A stretch of 64,000 nt of DNA, taken from positions 6,673,501 to 6,737,500 of the forward strand of contig NZ_CP109583.1 in NCBI RefSeq assembly GCF_036250755.1, given 5' to 3'. How positions within the stretch are numbered: the first letter of the stretch is position 1; every line of letters starts with the position of its first letter. Made by a program: the position numbers and the translations under genes. Under the pieces are notes generated by a model. The model was not told the DNA's origin. It saw only the letters and a list, made by a program, of their open reading frames with translations, and searched no databases. Positions 26,241 through 36,079 of this stretch are shown one piece after another. The stretch comes from Streptomyces uncialis (lineage in GTDB: Bacteria > Actinomycetota > Actinomycetes > Streptomycetales > Streptomycetaceae).

Positions 26241-27595
26241 GCGCGACGGACACAGGCGGGGGCACCCACGGCCGTCAACCGGGCCCGGACCCCGAACCGG
26301 GGTCGGACCTCCGCACGGACTCCGTATCCCGGCGCAGAAGGGTCGTCCCGCGCGGGCGGCGCGGCCCGCTGCTGATCGGGGTGGCCGTCGCCGTCGCCGC
26401 GGTCGCGGTCGGCGGCGCCATCGGTCTCGACCCGGGCGGCGACGAGGACCCACCCTCGGGGGGCCGGGGCGGGACCTCGGTGGAGGTCACCCGCCGCACC
26501 CTGGTCGACCAGACCGCCGTGGACGGGACGCTGGGGCACGGGCCGGAGATCCCCCTCCCGGTCAAGGCGACCGGCACCGTGACCTGGCTCCCGCAACAGG
26601 GCGACCGGATCACGCGCGGCGCGACCGTGCTGCGCGTCGACGACCGCCCGGTGACGCTGCTGTACGGCGCGCTGCCGATGTACCGGGATCTCGGCCCCGG
26701 GGGCCCGCTGACCCCGGACACGTCGCCCGGTCCCTCCACCGCGAAGGGCGCGGACGACGCGAACGACGCGGAGAAGGGGACGGACGGCCCGGCCCAGACC
26801 TCAGGACCGGACACCGCCGACGCGCCGCAGGGAACCGCCGGGACGGACACCACGGGAAGTACAGGCGGCACGGGCAGCACGGGTATGGACGTCCGGCAGT
26901 TCGAGACCAATCTCGCTGCCCTCGGATACATCGACTTCACGGTCGACGACCGCTACACCGCGAAGACCGCCGCCGCGGTGAAACGCTGGCAGAAACACCT
27001 GGGCGTCCCCGAGACGGGCCGGATCGCGGTGGGCGATGTCGTCTACACCTCCGGACGGATCACGGTCGGCCGGGTGGCCGTCCGGGTCGGCGCCCAGGCG
27101 TCCCCCGAGGCCCTCGGCTACACCGGCGGCGAACGCCGGGTCACCGTCGAGGCGTCCGCGCAGGACGGCGCCTGGGCCGTCCGGGGCACCCGGGTCACGG
27201 TGGAGGTGCCCGGCGGCGAACCGGTCGAGGGCCGGGTGCGGTCGGTGAGCCGTGAGATGCGGTCCGCCGAGGGCGCGGACCCCGAAGGCGGCGGGAAGGC
27301 GGAAGGCGCGCAGGACGCGACCTTCACCGTCACCATCCGGCTGCTGGACCAGAGCGCGATCGGCCGGACCGAGAGCGCGCCGGTCACCGTGCGCTATGTG
27401 AGCGACCGGAAGGCGGGTGTGCTGGCTGTCCCCGTGGCCGCGCTGGTCGCCCTCGCGGAGGGCGGCCACGGGCTGGAACGCGCGGGCGCGGAGGGCGGGT
27501 TCGTCGCCGTGCGCACCGGGCTGTTCGCCGAGGGCATGGTCGAGGTCAGCGGCCGGGGGGTCCGCGCGGGTATGAAGGTGAGGGTCCCCGAGTGA
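26237..27595 (+). CDS. Peptidoglycan-binding adaptor subunit (HlyD-like) of the ABC exporter
   Basis: A 452-aa protein: basic N-region, one helix ([20 protein letters not shown], about 43-62), a beta-rich part with [13 protein letters not shown] and [20 protein letters not shown] (lipoyl/HlyD-type), a linker, a PG_binding_1 domain [18 protein letters not shown] and [14 protein letters not shown], then a C-terminal HlyD-like half ([19 protein letters not shown]). It would link the permease to the cell wall. It overlaps its neighbours by four bases on each side, which implies strong translational coupling. Confidence 0.88.
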   Translation: MSATDTGGGTHGRQPGPDPEPGSDLRTDSVSRRRRVVPRGRRGPLLIGVAVAVAAVAVGGAIGLDPGGDEDPPSGGRGGTSVEVTRRTLVDQTAVDGTLGHGPEIPLPVKATGTVTWLPQQGDRITRGATVLRVDDRPVTLLYGALPMYRDLGPGGPLTPDTSPGPSTAKGADDANDAEKGTDGPAQTSGPDTADAPQGTAGTDTTGSTGGTGSTGMDVRQFETNLAALGYIDFTVDDRYTAKTAAAVKRWQKHLGVPETGRIAVGDVVYTSGRITVGRVAVRVGAQASPEALGYTGGERRVTVEASAQDGAWAVRGTRVTVEVPGGEPVEGRVRSVSREMRSAEGADPEGGGKAEGAQDATFTVTIRLLDQSAIGRTESAPVTVRYVSDRKAGVLAVPVAALVALAEGGHGLERAGAEGGFVAVRTGLFAEGMVEVSGRGVRAGMKVRVPE

Positions 27596-28329
27596 CGGCC
27601 GTCGTACGGTTCGACCATGTCTCGAAGACGTATCCCGGCGGGGTACGCGCCGTCGAGGACGTCGATCTGACCCTGGGACGGGGTGAACTGGTCGCCGTCG
27701 TCGGCCCCTCGGGCTCCGGCAAGTCCAGTCTGCTGAATCTGATGGGCACCCTGGACCGGCCCACCACGGGCCGCGTCCTCGTCGACGGCCATGACACGGC
27801 CGCGCTGTCCGACCGGGAGGTCTCCGCGCTGCGGGCCCGCCGGATCGGCTTCGTCTTCCAGCAGTTCCATCTGGCGGTCGGCGTCCCGGTCCTGGACGCC
27901 GTCGCGGACGGGCTGCTGTACGCGGGGGTGCCGCTGCGCCGCCGCCGTGACGAGGCCGAGGAGGTACTGACCCGGGTGGGGCTGGCCGCGCGCATCGGCC
28001 ATCTCCCGCATCAGCTGTCCGGCGGTGAACGCCAGCGGGCGGCGGTCGCCCGCGCGGTGGTCGGCGGTCCGGCGCTGCTGCTCGCCGACGAGCCCACCGG
28101 CAACCTCGACTCGGCGTCGGGCACGGCCGTACTGGAACTGCTGCGGGAACTGCACGCGTCGGGCACCACGGTGGTCGTCATCACCCATGACCGCGAGATC
28201 GCCGCGTCGCTGCCCCGGCGGATCGAGATGAAGGACGGCCGGATGACCACCGACACGGGCCCACCACCTCCACCGGGACCGGCGTCGGCCGGGGTACCCA
28301 CCGGGGCGCGCGCGGAGGCCGGACGGTGA
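27592..28329 (+). CDS. ABC transporter ATP-binding protein (MacB/LolD type)
   Basis: A 245-aa ATPase: Walker [14 protein letters not shown]-loop [11 protein letters not shown], signature [15 protein letters not shown], Walker [14 protein letters not shown]-switch ITHDREIAA. The last ~30 residues are Pro/Ala-rich and dispensable looking. GTG 27592 overlaps the adaptor stop and the next GTG overlaps this stop, so adaptor, ATPase and permease are translated as one chain. Together they form a MacAB-like exporter adapted to a Gram-positive cell. Confidence 0.95.
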   Translation: MTAVVRFDHVSKTYPGGVRAVEDVDLTLGRGELVAVVGPSGSGKSSLLNLMGTLDRPTTGRVLVDGHDTAALSDREVSALRARRIGFVFQQFHLAVGVPVLDAVADGLLYAGVPLRRRRDEAEEVLTRVGLAARIGHLPHQLSGGERQRAAVARAVVGGPALLLADEPTGNLDSASGTAVLELLRELHASGTTVVVITHDREIAASLPRRIEMKDGRMTTDTGPPPPPGPASAGVPTGARAEAGR

Positions 28330-29603
28330 GCGGCCGGCGCGGAGGCCGGGGCGGACCCGGGAACAGCGGCGGGGACAAGGACAGGGACAAGGACAGGGAC
28401 AGGGGGAAGGGCGGGACGCTGCGGCCCGCCCGGCTCGGGCCGCGGGACCTCGTCCGGCTCGGCGGCACCGGGCTGCGGACCCGCCCCCTGCGGGTCTTCC
28501 TGTCCGCGCTGGGCGTCGCGATCGGGGTCGCCGCGATGATCGCCGTCGTCGGGATCTCGGCATCGGGCCAGGCCGAGGTGGACCGCAGGCTCGACCGGCT
28601 CGGCACCAATCTGCTGCGCGTCGAACCGGCCCCGCCGCAGGGCGGTGAGCAGAGGACCCCGCTGCCCGAGGAGGCCGTCGCCATGGTGCGCCGACTCCCT
28701 CCGGTGCTGCGGGCCGAGTCGACGGGTCTGACCGAGGCCCGGGTGTACCGCAACCAGGACATCCCGGTCGGCCGCACCGGTGGCATCGACGTCGTCGCCG
28801 CGTCCCCCGGGCTGCTCCCGGCGGTCGGCGCGTCCGTACGGGGCGGCCGGTGGCTGGACGAGGCGACCGAGGGCGCCCCGGCGGTGGTGCTCGGGGCACA
28901 GGCCGCCCGGCGGCTCGACGTGGAAGCACCCGGCACCCGGCTGTGGCTGGGCGGCCGGTGGTTCTCGCTGATCGGGGTGCTGGACCCGGTGCCGCTGGCC
29001 CCCGAACTCGACCGGTCCGCCCTCGTCGGCGTCCCGGCCGCCGAGAAGGTCCTGGACCATGACGGCAGACCCACGACCGTCTACATCCGGGCCGACGACC
29101 GTCAGGTGGCCGGGGTCCGCGCGGTGGTCGCCGCCGCCGCCAACCCCGCGAAGCCGTCCGGGGTGCTGATCTCCCGGCCCTCCGACGCGCTCGCCGCCCG
29201 GGACGCCACCGAATCCGCGCTGAACGGGCTGCTGCTGGGCCTCGGCGGGGTCGCCCTGCTGGTGGGCGGGGTCGGGGTGGGCAACACCATGGTCATCTCG
29301 GTACTGGAACGCCGGTCCGAGATCGGGCTGCGGCGGGCGCTCGGGGCGACCCGGGGCCAGATCCGCACCCAGTTCGTGACGGAGTCGCTGCTGCTGTCCG
29401 TGCTCGGCGGGATCGCCGGGACGGTGCTCGGGACCCTGATCACCGGCGGGTACGCGGTGCTGCGGGAATGGCCGGTGGTGGTGCCGCCCTGGGCATCGGC
29501 GGCGGGCACCGGTTCGACGCTGCTCATCGGGGCGCTGGCCGGGCTCTACCCGGCGGTCCGCGCCAGCCGCCTGGCCCCCACGGACGCCCTCGCGGGCACC
29601 TGA
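28326..29603 (+). CDS. ABC transporter permease (MacB/FtsX type)
   Basis: A 425-aa permease. The N-terminus is a long Gly/Asp/Arg/Lys tail encoded partly by GGGACAAGGACA repeats ([14 protein letters not shown]). The MacB core has [20 protein letters not shown] as helix 1, a large extracytoplasmic domain, helices [21 protein letters not shown] and further C-terminal ones, and the coupling motif [19 protein letters not shown]. It ends the coupled operon; the convergent histidine kinase follows after 114 bp. Confidence 0.92.
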   Translation: MSGRRGGRGGPGNSGGDKDRDKDRDRGKGGTLRPARLGPRDLVRLGGTGLRTRPLRVFLSALGVAIGVAAMIAVVGISASGQAEVDRRLDRLGTNLLRVEPAPPQGGEQRTPLPEEAVAMVRRLPPVLRAESTGLTEARVYRNQDIPVGRTGGIDVVAASPGLLPAVGASVRGGRWLDEATEGAPAVVLGAQAARRLDVEAPGTRLWLGGRWFSLIGVLDPVPLAPELDRSALVGVPAAEKVLDHDGRPTTVYIRADDRQVAGVRAVVAAAANPAKPSGVLISRPSDALAARDATESALNGLLLGLGGVALLVGGVGVGNTMVISVLERRSEIGLRRALGATRGQIRTQFVTESLLLSVLGGIAGTVLGTLITGGYAVLREWPVVVPPWASAAGTGSTLLIGALAGLYPAVRASRLAPTDALAGT

Positions 29604-29717
29604 GACGGCGGGACCTGGGACGGCGGCCGACCGGGGGCAGGGCGGGCCGGCGCGCGTCGCCGTGGTGCGTTCCCGGCGTCACGTCGGGTGGCGGCCGGAC
29701 ACCGGCCGGTGGCGGCA

Positions 29718-31397
29718 TCAAGTGCCCCCGCCCGTAAGGCCCTTCGGTACGGGCAGCGTCACCGTGAACACCGTCCCCGTACCCACCTCGCTGCTCACCT
29801 CGACGCGTCCCCCGTGGTCGTCGACGATCTGCCGGGCGATCGGCAGCCCGAGCCCGCTGCCGCCGGTGGCCCGGCCCCGGGCGCCGTCCGCCCGCCAGAA
29901 GCGGTCGAACAGATACGGGAGCTGGTCGGCCGGGATGCCGCTGCCGGTGTCCCGGACCGTCAGCGCGGCCTCGGCGGTACGGGCGGTCCGGCCCGTGCCC
30001 CGGTCGGCCACCGCCAGGGTGACGCGGCCCCCGGCCTCCGTGTGCCGTACGGCGTTGCCGACCAGGTTCGACAGCGCCTGCCGCAGCCGTGCGGGGTCGC
30101 CGTGCACCAGGACGGGCAGTGGATGGGGGACGACGGCCAGGGCGACGCCCGCCCCGTCGGCGAGGGCGCGGTGCGCGGTGGCGCAGGCGTCGAGGAGATC
30201 GCGGGCGTCGAGTTCCGTCCGGTGGTACGTCAGCGCGCCCGCCTCGGCGAGCGCCAGGTCCTGGAGGTCGTCCACGATGCGCTGTTGCAGCATCGCCTCC
30301 TCGTGCAGCGAGGCCAGCAGCTCCGGGGTCGGCTCGACGTACCCGTCCTGCATCGCCTCCAGATAGCCCCGCAGATTGCCCAGCGGGGTGCGCAGTTCAT
30401 GGGCGATGTCCCCGATGAGCCGCCGCTGGCGCTCCTCACCGGCGGCCAGCGCGTCGGCCATCCGGTTGAACGACCGGCCCAGTTCCCCGATCTCGTCGCC
30501 GCCCGACGCGGGCACCCGGCGGGCCAGATCCCCCTCGGCGAGCCCGCTCGAGGCCGCCGTCAGATCCTTGACCGGCCGCAGCACGGCCCGGCTCAGCAGC
30601 AGCGCCCCGAGCACCGCCGCACCACCGACCCCCAGCGCGACCAGCACCGCCGGGCGGCTCGCCACGGTGAGCCCCGTGTCGTCCAGCGCCCCGAGGCTCG
30701 CCCGCAGGGGCTGCGGCCCCACATCCACCGTCTGGAGGGCGAAGGCCCGGCTGGCGCAGGCCATGGCGAGGTCGTGGGAGACGGCCGCGCAGTCCTGGGC
30801 CCCGGCCACGGCACGCTCGTGCTCGGCGTCCGTCACCCTCGGCAGCGCACAGCCCCCGGCCCGGGTCCGGCCGCCGGGCCCCCGGTACACCGGGACGTTC
30901 ATCCGGTCACGGTGGACGGACGGGGTGATCCCGGCCAGTGCCAGGCACTCGGCGAACCGCACCGAGGCGCGGTAGTCGACGATCGACAGGAGGGTGGCCT
31001 TCGTCAGCGGCGTGGGCACCGTCCCGGGCCCCGGGAACACACCCGCCTGCGGCCGGGGGTCGATCAGGAACGGCGGGGCCGCGCCCACCGGCCGGGGTGT
31101 GCGCCCGCCCAGGGCGTCCGAGTCGATGGTGAACTCGCCGGTCTCGTCCTGGACGCGGATGCGCTGACCGGTGCTCTCCGTCAGCGACCGGACGACCTTC
31201 TCCACACCGTGCCAGGTGCCGTGCCGGTCGGCGTGCTCGCGCAGCCGCCGGTCGACGGTCACCACGTCCTGGCGGTCGGACACCGTGGACTCCGATATCT
31301 GACGTGTGACCTGGCGGAGCGTCAGCCACGCGGTGGCCGCCGTCGCCGCGACCGCGACGAGCATCAGCAGCGCGAGCACCCGCACCCGGAAGCTCAT
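29718..31397 (-). CDS. Sensor histidine kinase with Cys-containing extracellular domain
   Basis: A 559-aa kinase. The N-terminal helix is VRVLALLMLVAVAATAATAWL; the extracellular domain of ~190 aa contains RFAECLALAGITPSV, GGCALPRVTDAE, AQDCAAVSH and MACASRA, four cysteines in a pattern resembling the lipoprotein's C-x-G-x-P motifs. Then come a second helix, HAMP, HisKA (IGDIAHELRTPLGNLRG) and the ATPase boxes LVGNAVRHT, GSGIPADQLPYLFDRFW and GSGLGLPIARQIV. ATG 31397 overlaps the regulator stop (ATGA). It is convergent with, and probably governs, the exporter operon. Confidence 0.93.
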   Translation of the reverse strand: MSFRVRVLALLMLVAVAATAATAWLTLRQVTRQISESTVSDRQDVVTVDRRLREHADRHGTWHGVEKVVRSLTESTGQRIRVQDETGEFTIDSDALGGRTPRPVGAAPPFLIDPRPQAGVFPGPGTVPTPLTKATLLSIVDYRASVRFAECLALAGITPSVHRDRMNVPVYRGPGGRTRAGGCALPRVTDAEHERAVAGAQDCAAVSHDLAMACASRAFALQTVDVGPQPLRASLGALDDTGLTVASRPAVLVALGVGGAAVLGALLLSRAVLRPVKDLTAASSGLAEGDLARRVPASGGDEIGELGRSFNRMADALAAGEERQRRLIGDIAHELRTPLGNLRGYLEAMQDGYVEPTPELLASLHEEAMLQQRIVDDLQDLALAEAGALTYHRTELDARDLLDACATAHRALADGAGVALAVVPHPLPVLVHGDPARLRQALSNLVGNAVRHTEAGGRVTLAVADRGTGRTARTAEAALTVRDTGSGIPADQLPYLFDRFWRADGARGRATGGSGLGLPIARQIVDDHGGRVEVSSEVGTGTVFTVTLPVPKGLTGGGT

Positions 31398-32080
31398 AGG
31401 TCGGTGAGCCGGTAGCCCCGGCCGTACACGGTCTCCAGCCGGCTGGGCCGTGCCGGGTCGTGCTCCAGCTTCCTCCGCAGGTTCATCACATGGGCGTCGA
31501 CGGTGCGTTCGAGGACGTCGTGGTCGAAGCCGAAGGCCCGCTCGATGATCTGCCCCCGGGTGAAGACCCTGCCCGGTTCGCGGGCGAGCGCTTCGAGGAT
31601 GCCGAACTCCTTGGACGTGAGAGTGACCGTCCGGCCCTCGACGCGCACCTCGAACCGCGCGGTGTCCACCTCCATCCCGCCGACCCTGAGCACGGCCGGG
31701 GCCGCCTCGCCGGTGGATCTGGACCGGCGCAGCAACGCCCTGACCCGGGCGGCCAGTTCACGCGGACTGCACGGCTTGGTGAGATAGTCGTCGGCGCCCA
31801 GGTCCAGGCCGAGCAGGATGTCCTCCTCGGTGGTCCGCGCGGTGACCAGCAGGATCGGCACCTCGGACTCGGTGCGCAGGATGCGGCACACGTCGAGGCC
31901 GTCGACCAGCGGCAGCATCACGTCGAGGACCACGAGGTCGGGCCGGGCCGTCCGGGCCTTGTCGAGGGCGGCCCGGCCGTCCCCCACCACATGGACGGCA
32001 TGACCGTCCTGTTCCAGATAGACCCGGAACAGCCGGGCCTGCTTCACGTCGTCCTCGGCGACAAGGATGCGCGCGCCCAA
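31394..32080 (-). CDS. OmpR-family response regulator
   Basis: A regulator of 228 aa from TTG 32080 (237 aa if ATG 32107). TTG is preferred because GGGAGG lies 5 bp before it and the protein then starts GARILVAEDD, the usual receiver beginning; ATG 32107 lacks a ribosome site. The phospho-Asp is in LVVLDVMLPLVDG, switch residues in LLVTART, and K in YLTKPCSPREL. The winged helix is TLTSKEFGILEALAREPG and VDAHVMNLRRKLE. It is encoded upstream of, and coupled to, the kinase. Confidence 0.92.
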   Translation of the reverse strand: MGARILVAEDDVKQARLFRVYLEQDGHAVHVVGDGRAALDKARTARPDLVVLDVMLPLVDGLDVCRILRTESEVPILLVTARTTEEDILLGLDLGADDYLTKPCSPRELAARVRALLRRSRSTGEAAPAVLRVGGMEVDTARFEVRVEGRTVTLTSKEFGILEALAREPGRVFTRGQIIERAFGFDHDVLERTVDAHVMNLRRKLEHDPARPSRLETVYGRGYRLTDL

Positions 32081-32274
32081 GGATGCCTCCCGCCCCCGGT
32101 GATGCATTGCGGCAACGGTAGTGCACGGACAGACGCCGCTCCGGGCCGTCTCACACCAGCAGGACGTCCGTGCCGCCGTACCGGTCCTGGACGATCGCCC
32201 TCATGAGCTGTCCCCTGACGCGCCGTCGCGCCATGTATCGGTGCGAATGTGTCGGTGCGTCAAAGGTCGGTGCG

Positions 32275-32547
32275 TCAAAGGCCGGCGGGCCACGCGTCGT
32301 CGGGGTTCATGTCCGGGTTCGTGTCGGGGTTCGTGTCGGCGTACTGGAAGAGATCCTCCAGGGGAACGCCGAGGACGCGGGAGATCTGGAAGGCCATCTC
32401 CAGGGAGGGGGAGTGCCGGCCCTGCTCGATGGCGATGACGGTCTGCCGGGTGACCCCGAGGCGGCGGGCGAGTTCCGCCTGGGTCATCAGTCCGTGTTCG
32501 AGCCGCCGGAGCCGGACGATGTTGGTGACCCTGGTCGGCCTCACCAT
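32275..32547 (-). CDS. XRE family transcriptional regulator (small)
   Basis: A 90-aa protein that is nearly all a helix-turn-helix: NIVRLRRLEHGLMTQAELAR, then LGVTRQTVIAIEQGRHSPSL and FQISRVLGVPLEDLFQY. The C-terminus carries a DTNPDTNPDMNPDD repeat. ATG 32547 overlaps the stop of the upstream 47-aa gene by seven bases. Homologues of this type commonly sit beside a short membrane protein, as here. The target is unknown but likely its own promoter. Confidence 0.85.
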   Translation of the reverse strand: MVRPTRVTNIVRLRRLEHGLMTQAELARRLGVTRQTVIAIEQGRHSPSLEMAFQISRVLGVPLEDLFQYADTNPDTNPDMNPDDAWPAGL

Positions 32548-32684
32548 GCCGACAACCCCCTGCGGCGAGCGGCGCTTTGGGTGACCGGGCCGAGGACCGC
32601 CGACAGGGCGCACGCGAGGTGCGTCGCGTGCGCGAGGGCGGCGACCCCCGCCATGATCCAGGCCCGATTCTCCTCGTGCGCCAC
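32541..32684 (-). CDS. Small hydrophobic protein coupled to the XRE regulator
   Basis: A 47-aa protein: VAHEENRAWIMAGVAALAHA, then THLACALSAVLGPVTQSAAR, with one hydrophobic helix. GTG 32684 has GGGAG a few bases upstream. The end overlaps the XRE start by seven bases, so the two are probably translated together. In related loci the upstream partner is a longer multi-helix membrane protein, so this may be a shortened remnant. No function can be assigned. Confidence 0.55.
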   Translation of the reverse strand: MAHEENRAWIMAGVAALAHATHLACALSAVLGPVTQSAARRRGLSAW

Positions 32685-32791
32685 CCCTGCTCCCTTCTTC
32701 GTTCCAACGATGTCAAGGAAACCTGACATCGCCGAAAGTAGAACAGCCCGTCCAGGGTGTCAAAGTTCCTTTACAGAGCCGCCGCGCTCAC

Positions 32792-33439
32792 TCACCAGCG
32801 GTCCCAGTGCAGAACCTGCTCGCGGGGAACCCGCCGCGCGGGCCGGAACTCCGTACCGATGGTGAACGCCAGCGGAACGAACGCGGCCAGCATCACCTCC
32901 TCGTACGGCACCCCGAGCACCCCCGCCAACTCCCGCTCCAGCGGCCCCTGCGCGGTCGTCCACACCGTGCCCAGCCCCCGCGCCCGCGCGGCCAGCATGA
33001 AACTCCAGGTCGCGGGGAGGATCGACCCCCAGGTCATCGACTGGTCCAGCACCGAGGCGCGGTCGGTGCGCCCCTCGACGGCGGGCACCACGAACGCCGG
33101 CACCCGGTGGATGTTGTCGTAGAGGTGCCGGAACCCGTCGGAGATGCGCTCCATGCTCCCGGGGTGGGCGTACATCCGCCGCAGATCCCGTTCCGTGGGC
33201 GGGGCCCCGCCGCCGGTTGTCAGGGCCCGCCGGAAGAGATCGGCCACGAGCCGCCGCCGCGCGGGGTCGGTGACCACGATGAAGTGCCAGCGCTGCCGGT
33301 TGCGTCCGGTCGGCGCCTGGGTCGCGAGATCCACGCACTCCTCGATGAGCCGCCGGGGGACCGGCCGGTCCAGGTCGAGCCGCTTGCGGACCGCCCGGGT
33401 GGTGGACAGCAGTTCGTCGGGGGTCAGATCCAGGGTCAT
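32792..33439 (-). CDS. Nitroreductase family protein
   Basis: A 215-aa FMN-dependent oxidoreductase. It has the N-terminal pattern TRAVRKRLDLDRPVPRRLIE, the FMN region LATQAPTGRNRQRWHFIVV, and the C-terminal RGLGTVWTTA with VPYEEVMLAAFVPLAFTIG. It probably uses NAD(P)H to reduce nitro or quinone compounds, though the substrate is unknown. ATG 33439 follows a weak GGAA. It diverges from a MarR regulator (33642), which is the likely controller: MarR proteins often regulate adjacent reductases. Confidence 0.9.
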   Translation of the reverse strand: MTLDLTPDELLSTTRAVRKRLDLDRPVPRRLIEECVDLATQAPTGRNRQRWHFIVVTDPARRRLVADLFRRALTTGGGAPPTERDLRRMYAHPGSMERISDGFRHLYDNIHRVPAFVVPAVEGRTDRASVLDQSMTWGSILPATWSFMLAARARGLGTVWTTAQGPLERELAGVLGVPYEEVMLAAFVPLAFTIGTEFRPARRVPREQVLHWDRW

Positions 33440-33641
33440 GGAAGTTCCACACTCCGTCTGCGCGCCAATGATTTCCTTGCGGATGATCGGTGAGCATATG
33501 AGTGGGGATGGTTGGCGGTCAAACAATCTGTGCGCAGACGGTTCTTGGTAGGGTCGGCCCTCGCAACGCACGCAACCCGCAGCACGCACACCCCGCAGCA
33601 CGCACCCCGTAAGGCGCGCCCCGCGAAGGAGACCGGCCCGT

Positions 33642-34181
33642 ATGGCACCCAGCACCACGCCCCACCCGGCCCCCGGCCCTGACAGCCCCGACAGCCCCGA
33701 CAGCCCCGACCGCTCGGACGGCTCGGACGGCTCCCCCGGGCAGACCCCGTATTTCGCACGGCTCGCCGCCGAGCGCCCGGACATCGCGCTGTGCCGCGCC
33801 TCGTCGGCCGTCGCGCGCGCCGCCGAGGCGCACGCGGCCGGTGTGGGCCTGGGAGTGGGACCCCATCTCGTACTGAAGATGCTCACGGAGGCCGGACCCG
33901 GCTCCCAGCGGGTCCTCAGCGATCAGCTCCGGATCGACCGCACGGTCATGGTCGGGATCTGCGACGGTCTCGAACGCGCCGGACATGTCCGCCGTGAGCG
34001 CGCGGCGGGCGACCGCCGGGCCTACGCCGTCACGGTCACCGACGCGGGCCGCGCGGAACTGGCACGCGCCGAACGCGCGGTCCCGGGCTTCCTCGACGAC
34101 AGCTTCCAGCGACTCACCCCCGGCGAACGGCGCCAACTCACCCGTCTGCTAGGCAAATTGCTCGGCACGGCGGACGGCTGA
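33642..34181 (+). CDS. MarR family regulator
   Basis: A 179-aa winged-helix regulator. A repetitive acidic N-terminus (PDSPDSPDSPDRSDGSDGSP, encoded by GACAGCCCC repeats) precedes the core. The DNA-binding part is QRVLSDQLRIDRTVMVGICD, then LERAGHVRRERAAGDRRAYAV, including the basic wing DRR. ATG 33642 has AAGGAG at 10 bp. The 200-bp divergent region upstream carries CGCAGCACGCAC-type repeats (about 33555-33600). It likely controls itself and the divergent nitroreductase. Confidence 0.9.
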   Translation: MAPSTTPHPAPGPDSPDSPDSPDRSDGSDGSPGQTPYFARLAAERPDIALCRASSAVARAAEAHAAGVGLGVGPHLVLKMLTEAGPGSQRVLSDQLRIDRTVMVGICDGLERAGHVRRERAAGDRRAYAVTVTDAGRAELARAERAVPGFLDDSFQRLTPGERRQLTRLLGKLLGTADG

Positions 34182-34229
34182 GAGCGGTCACCGCGCCGCC
34201 GGACGGCACAGAAGGCCGGGGCAAACAGA

Positions 34230-34259
34230 AGTGGGGGGTGCCCCGAGGCACCCCCCACT
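34230..34259. terminator. Bidirectional intrinsic terminator
   Basis: A perfect 13-bp stem (AGTGGGGGGTGCC with its complement) around a CCGA loop lies between the convergent MarR gene and the 52-aa gene. Confidence 0.85.
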
Positions 34260-34281
34260 CCCTGGACCGGTCCCGGCCTGC

Positions 34282-34440
34282 CTACCGCTGCCCCTCCGGC
34301 GAGGACTCCTGCCTGCGGTGGCGACCGTGCGGCGCGGCCTCCTCGTCATGGGCGGCCACCGGCCCCCGGTGCTTGCCGTGCCCGGCGTTCTCCATGGCCT
34401 CCTGCGGCTCAGCGGTCGGGTCCGTCTGCGTCTCGGTCAT
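34282..34440 (-). CDS. Small hydrophilic protein (52 aa)
   Basis: A short open frame: MTETQTDPTAEPQEAMENAG, then HGKHRGPVAAHDEEAAPHGR, then HRRQESSPEGQR. It is highly charged, rich in His, Glu and Arg, with no membrane segment. The codon third positions are GC-rich, and it sits just upstream of a shared terminator, which supports a real gene. GGGGTGA lies about 9 bp before ATG 34440. I recognise it as a small streptomycete-type hypothetical; no function is known. Confidence 0.65.
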   Translation of the reverse strand: MTETQTDPTAEPQEAMENAGHGKHRGPVAAHDEEAAPHGRHRRQESSPEGQR

Positions 34441-34504
34441 CGGCTAAGTCACCCCGTCGAAAAGATCTTCACAACAGCCGGAAGATTCTAACGGGTGGCC
34501 GATT

Positions 34505-35821
34505 TCACCTCCCGAGGGGCACCCGCCCGCCCAGCGGCGCCTCCTGCAACGGCACAGGCCGGGCCGCCCGGCCCCCGGCCGCACCGACCACCGCAGCGCC
34601 CCCGGCCCCGTCGGCCACCCTGGGGGCCCTCCGCACCTCCGGCGCCCCCGGGCCACCGCTTCCCGCCGCCCGGTAGCCGTTCACCGCCGGGGGGCAGTGG
34701 CCGCCGCCGGGTTGCGGGGACGGCGGAGCCGGGTCCAGCCGGGCCACCCCGCAGGGCACCGCTGCCGTCGCGTACGGCAGCCGCAGTCCGCCCGACCGGG
34801 TCCACAGTCCGGCACCCGCCAGCCAGCCCTCGGGCGGCACGAGCCGGTGGACCGTACGGCCGGCCGGATGCCACACGGCCGGCCAGCTGCCTCCCGCGTC
34901 GTCGATCCGCAGCGCGACCCCGCTGCGCTCCGGGGTCAGCGCCTGCCCCGGCTGGACGGCGAACGGCGTCACCGCGCAGTCCGGCAGCCGCAGGCACTCC
35001 GGGAAGCGGACCGGCCGGTCGCTGCCCAGGACCCCCCAGCCCAGCCGTTCATGACCGGGCGTCGGGGCGTCGGAGCGGACCAGCAGCAGCCCGCTGTCCG
35101 GATCGGCGAGCAGCACCCGGTCGTTGCTGTCCTCCGTGATCTGGAGCAGCGGCGACATCTCGCCGCCCCGCCCCAGATCCATCACGACGGCCTTGACCCG
35201 CCCGCCCTGTTCCCGGTCGAGGGCGAGCAGCCGCCCCGCCCGGTCCAGCCACACGCCCCCCGAGCAGCGCCCCGGGACCTCCGTGACCAGTTGCGGGCCG
35301 AACGCGCCGCCCGCGACCAGCCACAGCCTGCTGACGCGCGGCCCCGAGGCCAGTACATAGGCGCGGGTGCCGCCCGGCGCGGGCGGCATCAGCCGTACCT
35401 CCTCGTACGCCCCGGCGTCGAGCGCGCCCAGCGGGACCTCGCCCGTCACCGGACCCGTCGGGTACAGCAGGGCGAAGTGGTGGCGGCCCGCGGCCGTCCG
35501 GCGCACCAGTACCCGTCCGTCGGCCAGCGGCTGCACTTCGGTGTCCGACTCCTCCGGCTGGCGTCCGGGCAGCGGCACCGCGTACGGCTCGGGGCCGTCC
35601 AGGGTCCAGCGCTCCGGGAACCAGCGGTCGGCCGGTCCGCCGGGGCCGTCCGCGAGGGCCAGCCGCGCCGCGTACCCGCCGTCCGCCGCGACGACCAGCC
35701 CGCCCGCCGCCGGAGCGGGCCGGGGCCGCTGCGGATGCCGCGGGGCACCGGCGCCCCCGGCCGCGCGCGGGGCACCCTGGTCGCCGTTCCCGGCGGTGGT
35801 CTCGATGGCACAGACCGTCAT
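34505..35821 (-). CDS. Conserved hypothetical, beta-propeller-like
   Basis: A 438-aa protein of unknown function. The sequence is rich in short beta-strand-like repeats (DGRVLVRRTAAGRHHFALLY, GTRAYVLASGPRVSRLWLVA, GVWLDRAGRLLALDREQGGR, DSGLLLVRSDAP), suggesting a propeller of WD40 or similar type. The C-terminal ~60 residues are Gly/Ala/Pro-rich. No signal peptide or helix is seen, so it is probably cytoplasmic. ATG 35821 has GGAGGT at 8 bp. It diverges from the Nif3-like gene. Confidence 0.75.
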   Translation of the reverse strand: MTVCAIETTAGNGDQGAPRAAGGAGAPRHPQRPRPAPAAGGLVVAADGGYAARLALADGPGGPADRWFPERWTLDGPEPYAVPLPGRQPEESDTEVQPLADGRVLVRRTAAGRHHFALLYPTGPVTGEVPLGALDAGAYEEVRLMPPAPGGTRAYVLASGPRVSRLWLVAGGAFGPQLVTEVPGRCSGGVWLDRAGRLLALDREQGGRVKAVVMDLGRGGEMSPLLQITEDSNDRVLLADPDSGLLLVRSDAPTPGHERLGWGVLGSDRPVRFPECLRLPDCAVTPFAVQPGQALTPERSGVALRIDDAGGSWPAVWHPAGRTVHRLVPPEGWLAGAGLWTRSGGLRLPYATAAVPCGVARLDPAPPSPQPGGGHCPPAVNGYRAAGSGGPGAPEVRRAPRVADGAGGAAVVGAAGGRAARPVPLQEAPLGGRVPLGR

Positions 35822-36067
35822 GGTTCGGTCACCTCCGGCGACGAAGGTAGTTTTCGTACGCACGGCCGTGGCACGCGGCGCCCGCCTTTCACCCCAAAGG
35901 GTGTCCCTTGGGCGGTTCGCCCGTGAGAACCGTTTCTTCTGTGCTGCGCGGCCCGCCCCGGGTCCGGCGGGGCACCCGGGCGGGTGCGACCGGGGCGGGC
36001 CGCGGCCGCCGCTGGGCCGTCGCGGGAGCCCCGGTCGTCGGCCGTCCGGCGGAGTGCCTGGGCCAGG

Positions 36068-36073
36068 TAGCCT
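36068..36073 (+). promoter_or_regulatory. Candidate -10 box giving a leaderless nif3-like mRNA
   Basis: TAGCCT ends seven bases before the GTG start at 36080, the arrangement of leaderless Streptomyces transcripts. No Shine-Dalgarno is present before that GTG, which supports this reading. The -35 is not obvious. Confidence 0.5.
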
Positions 36074-36079
36074 TGCCCC

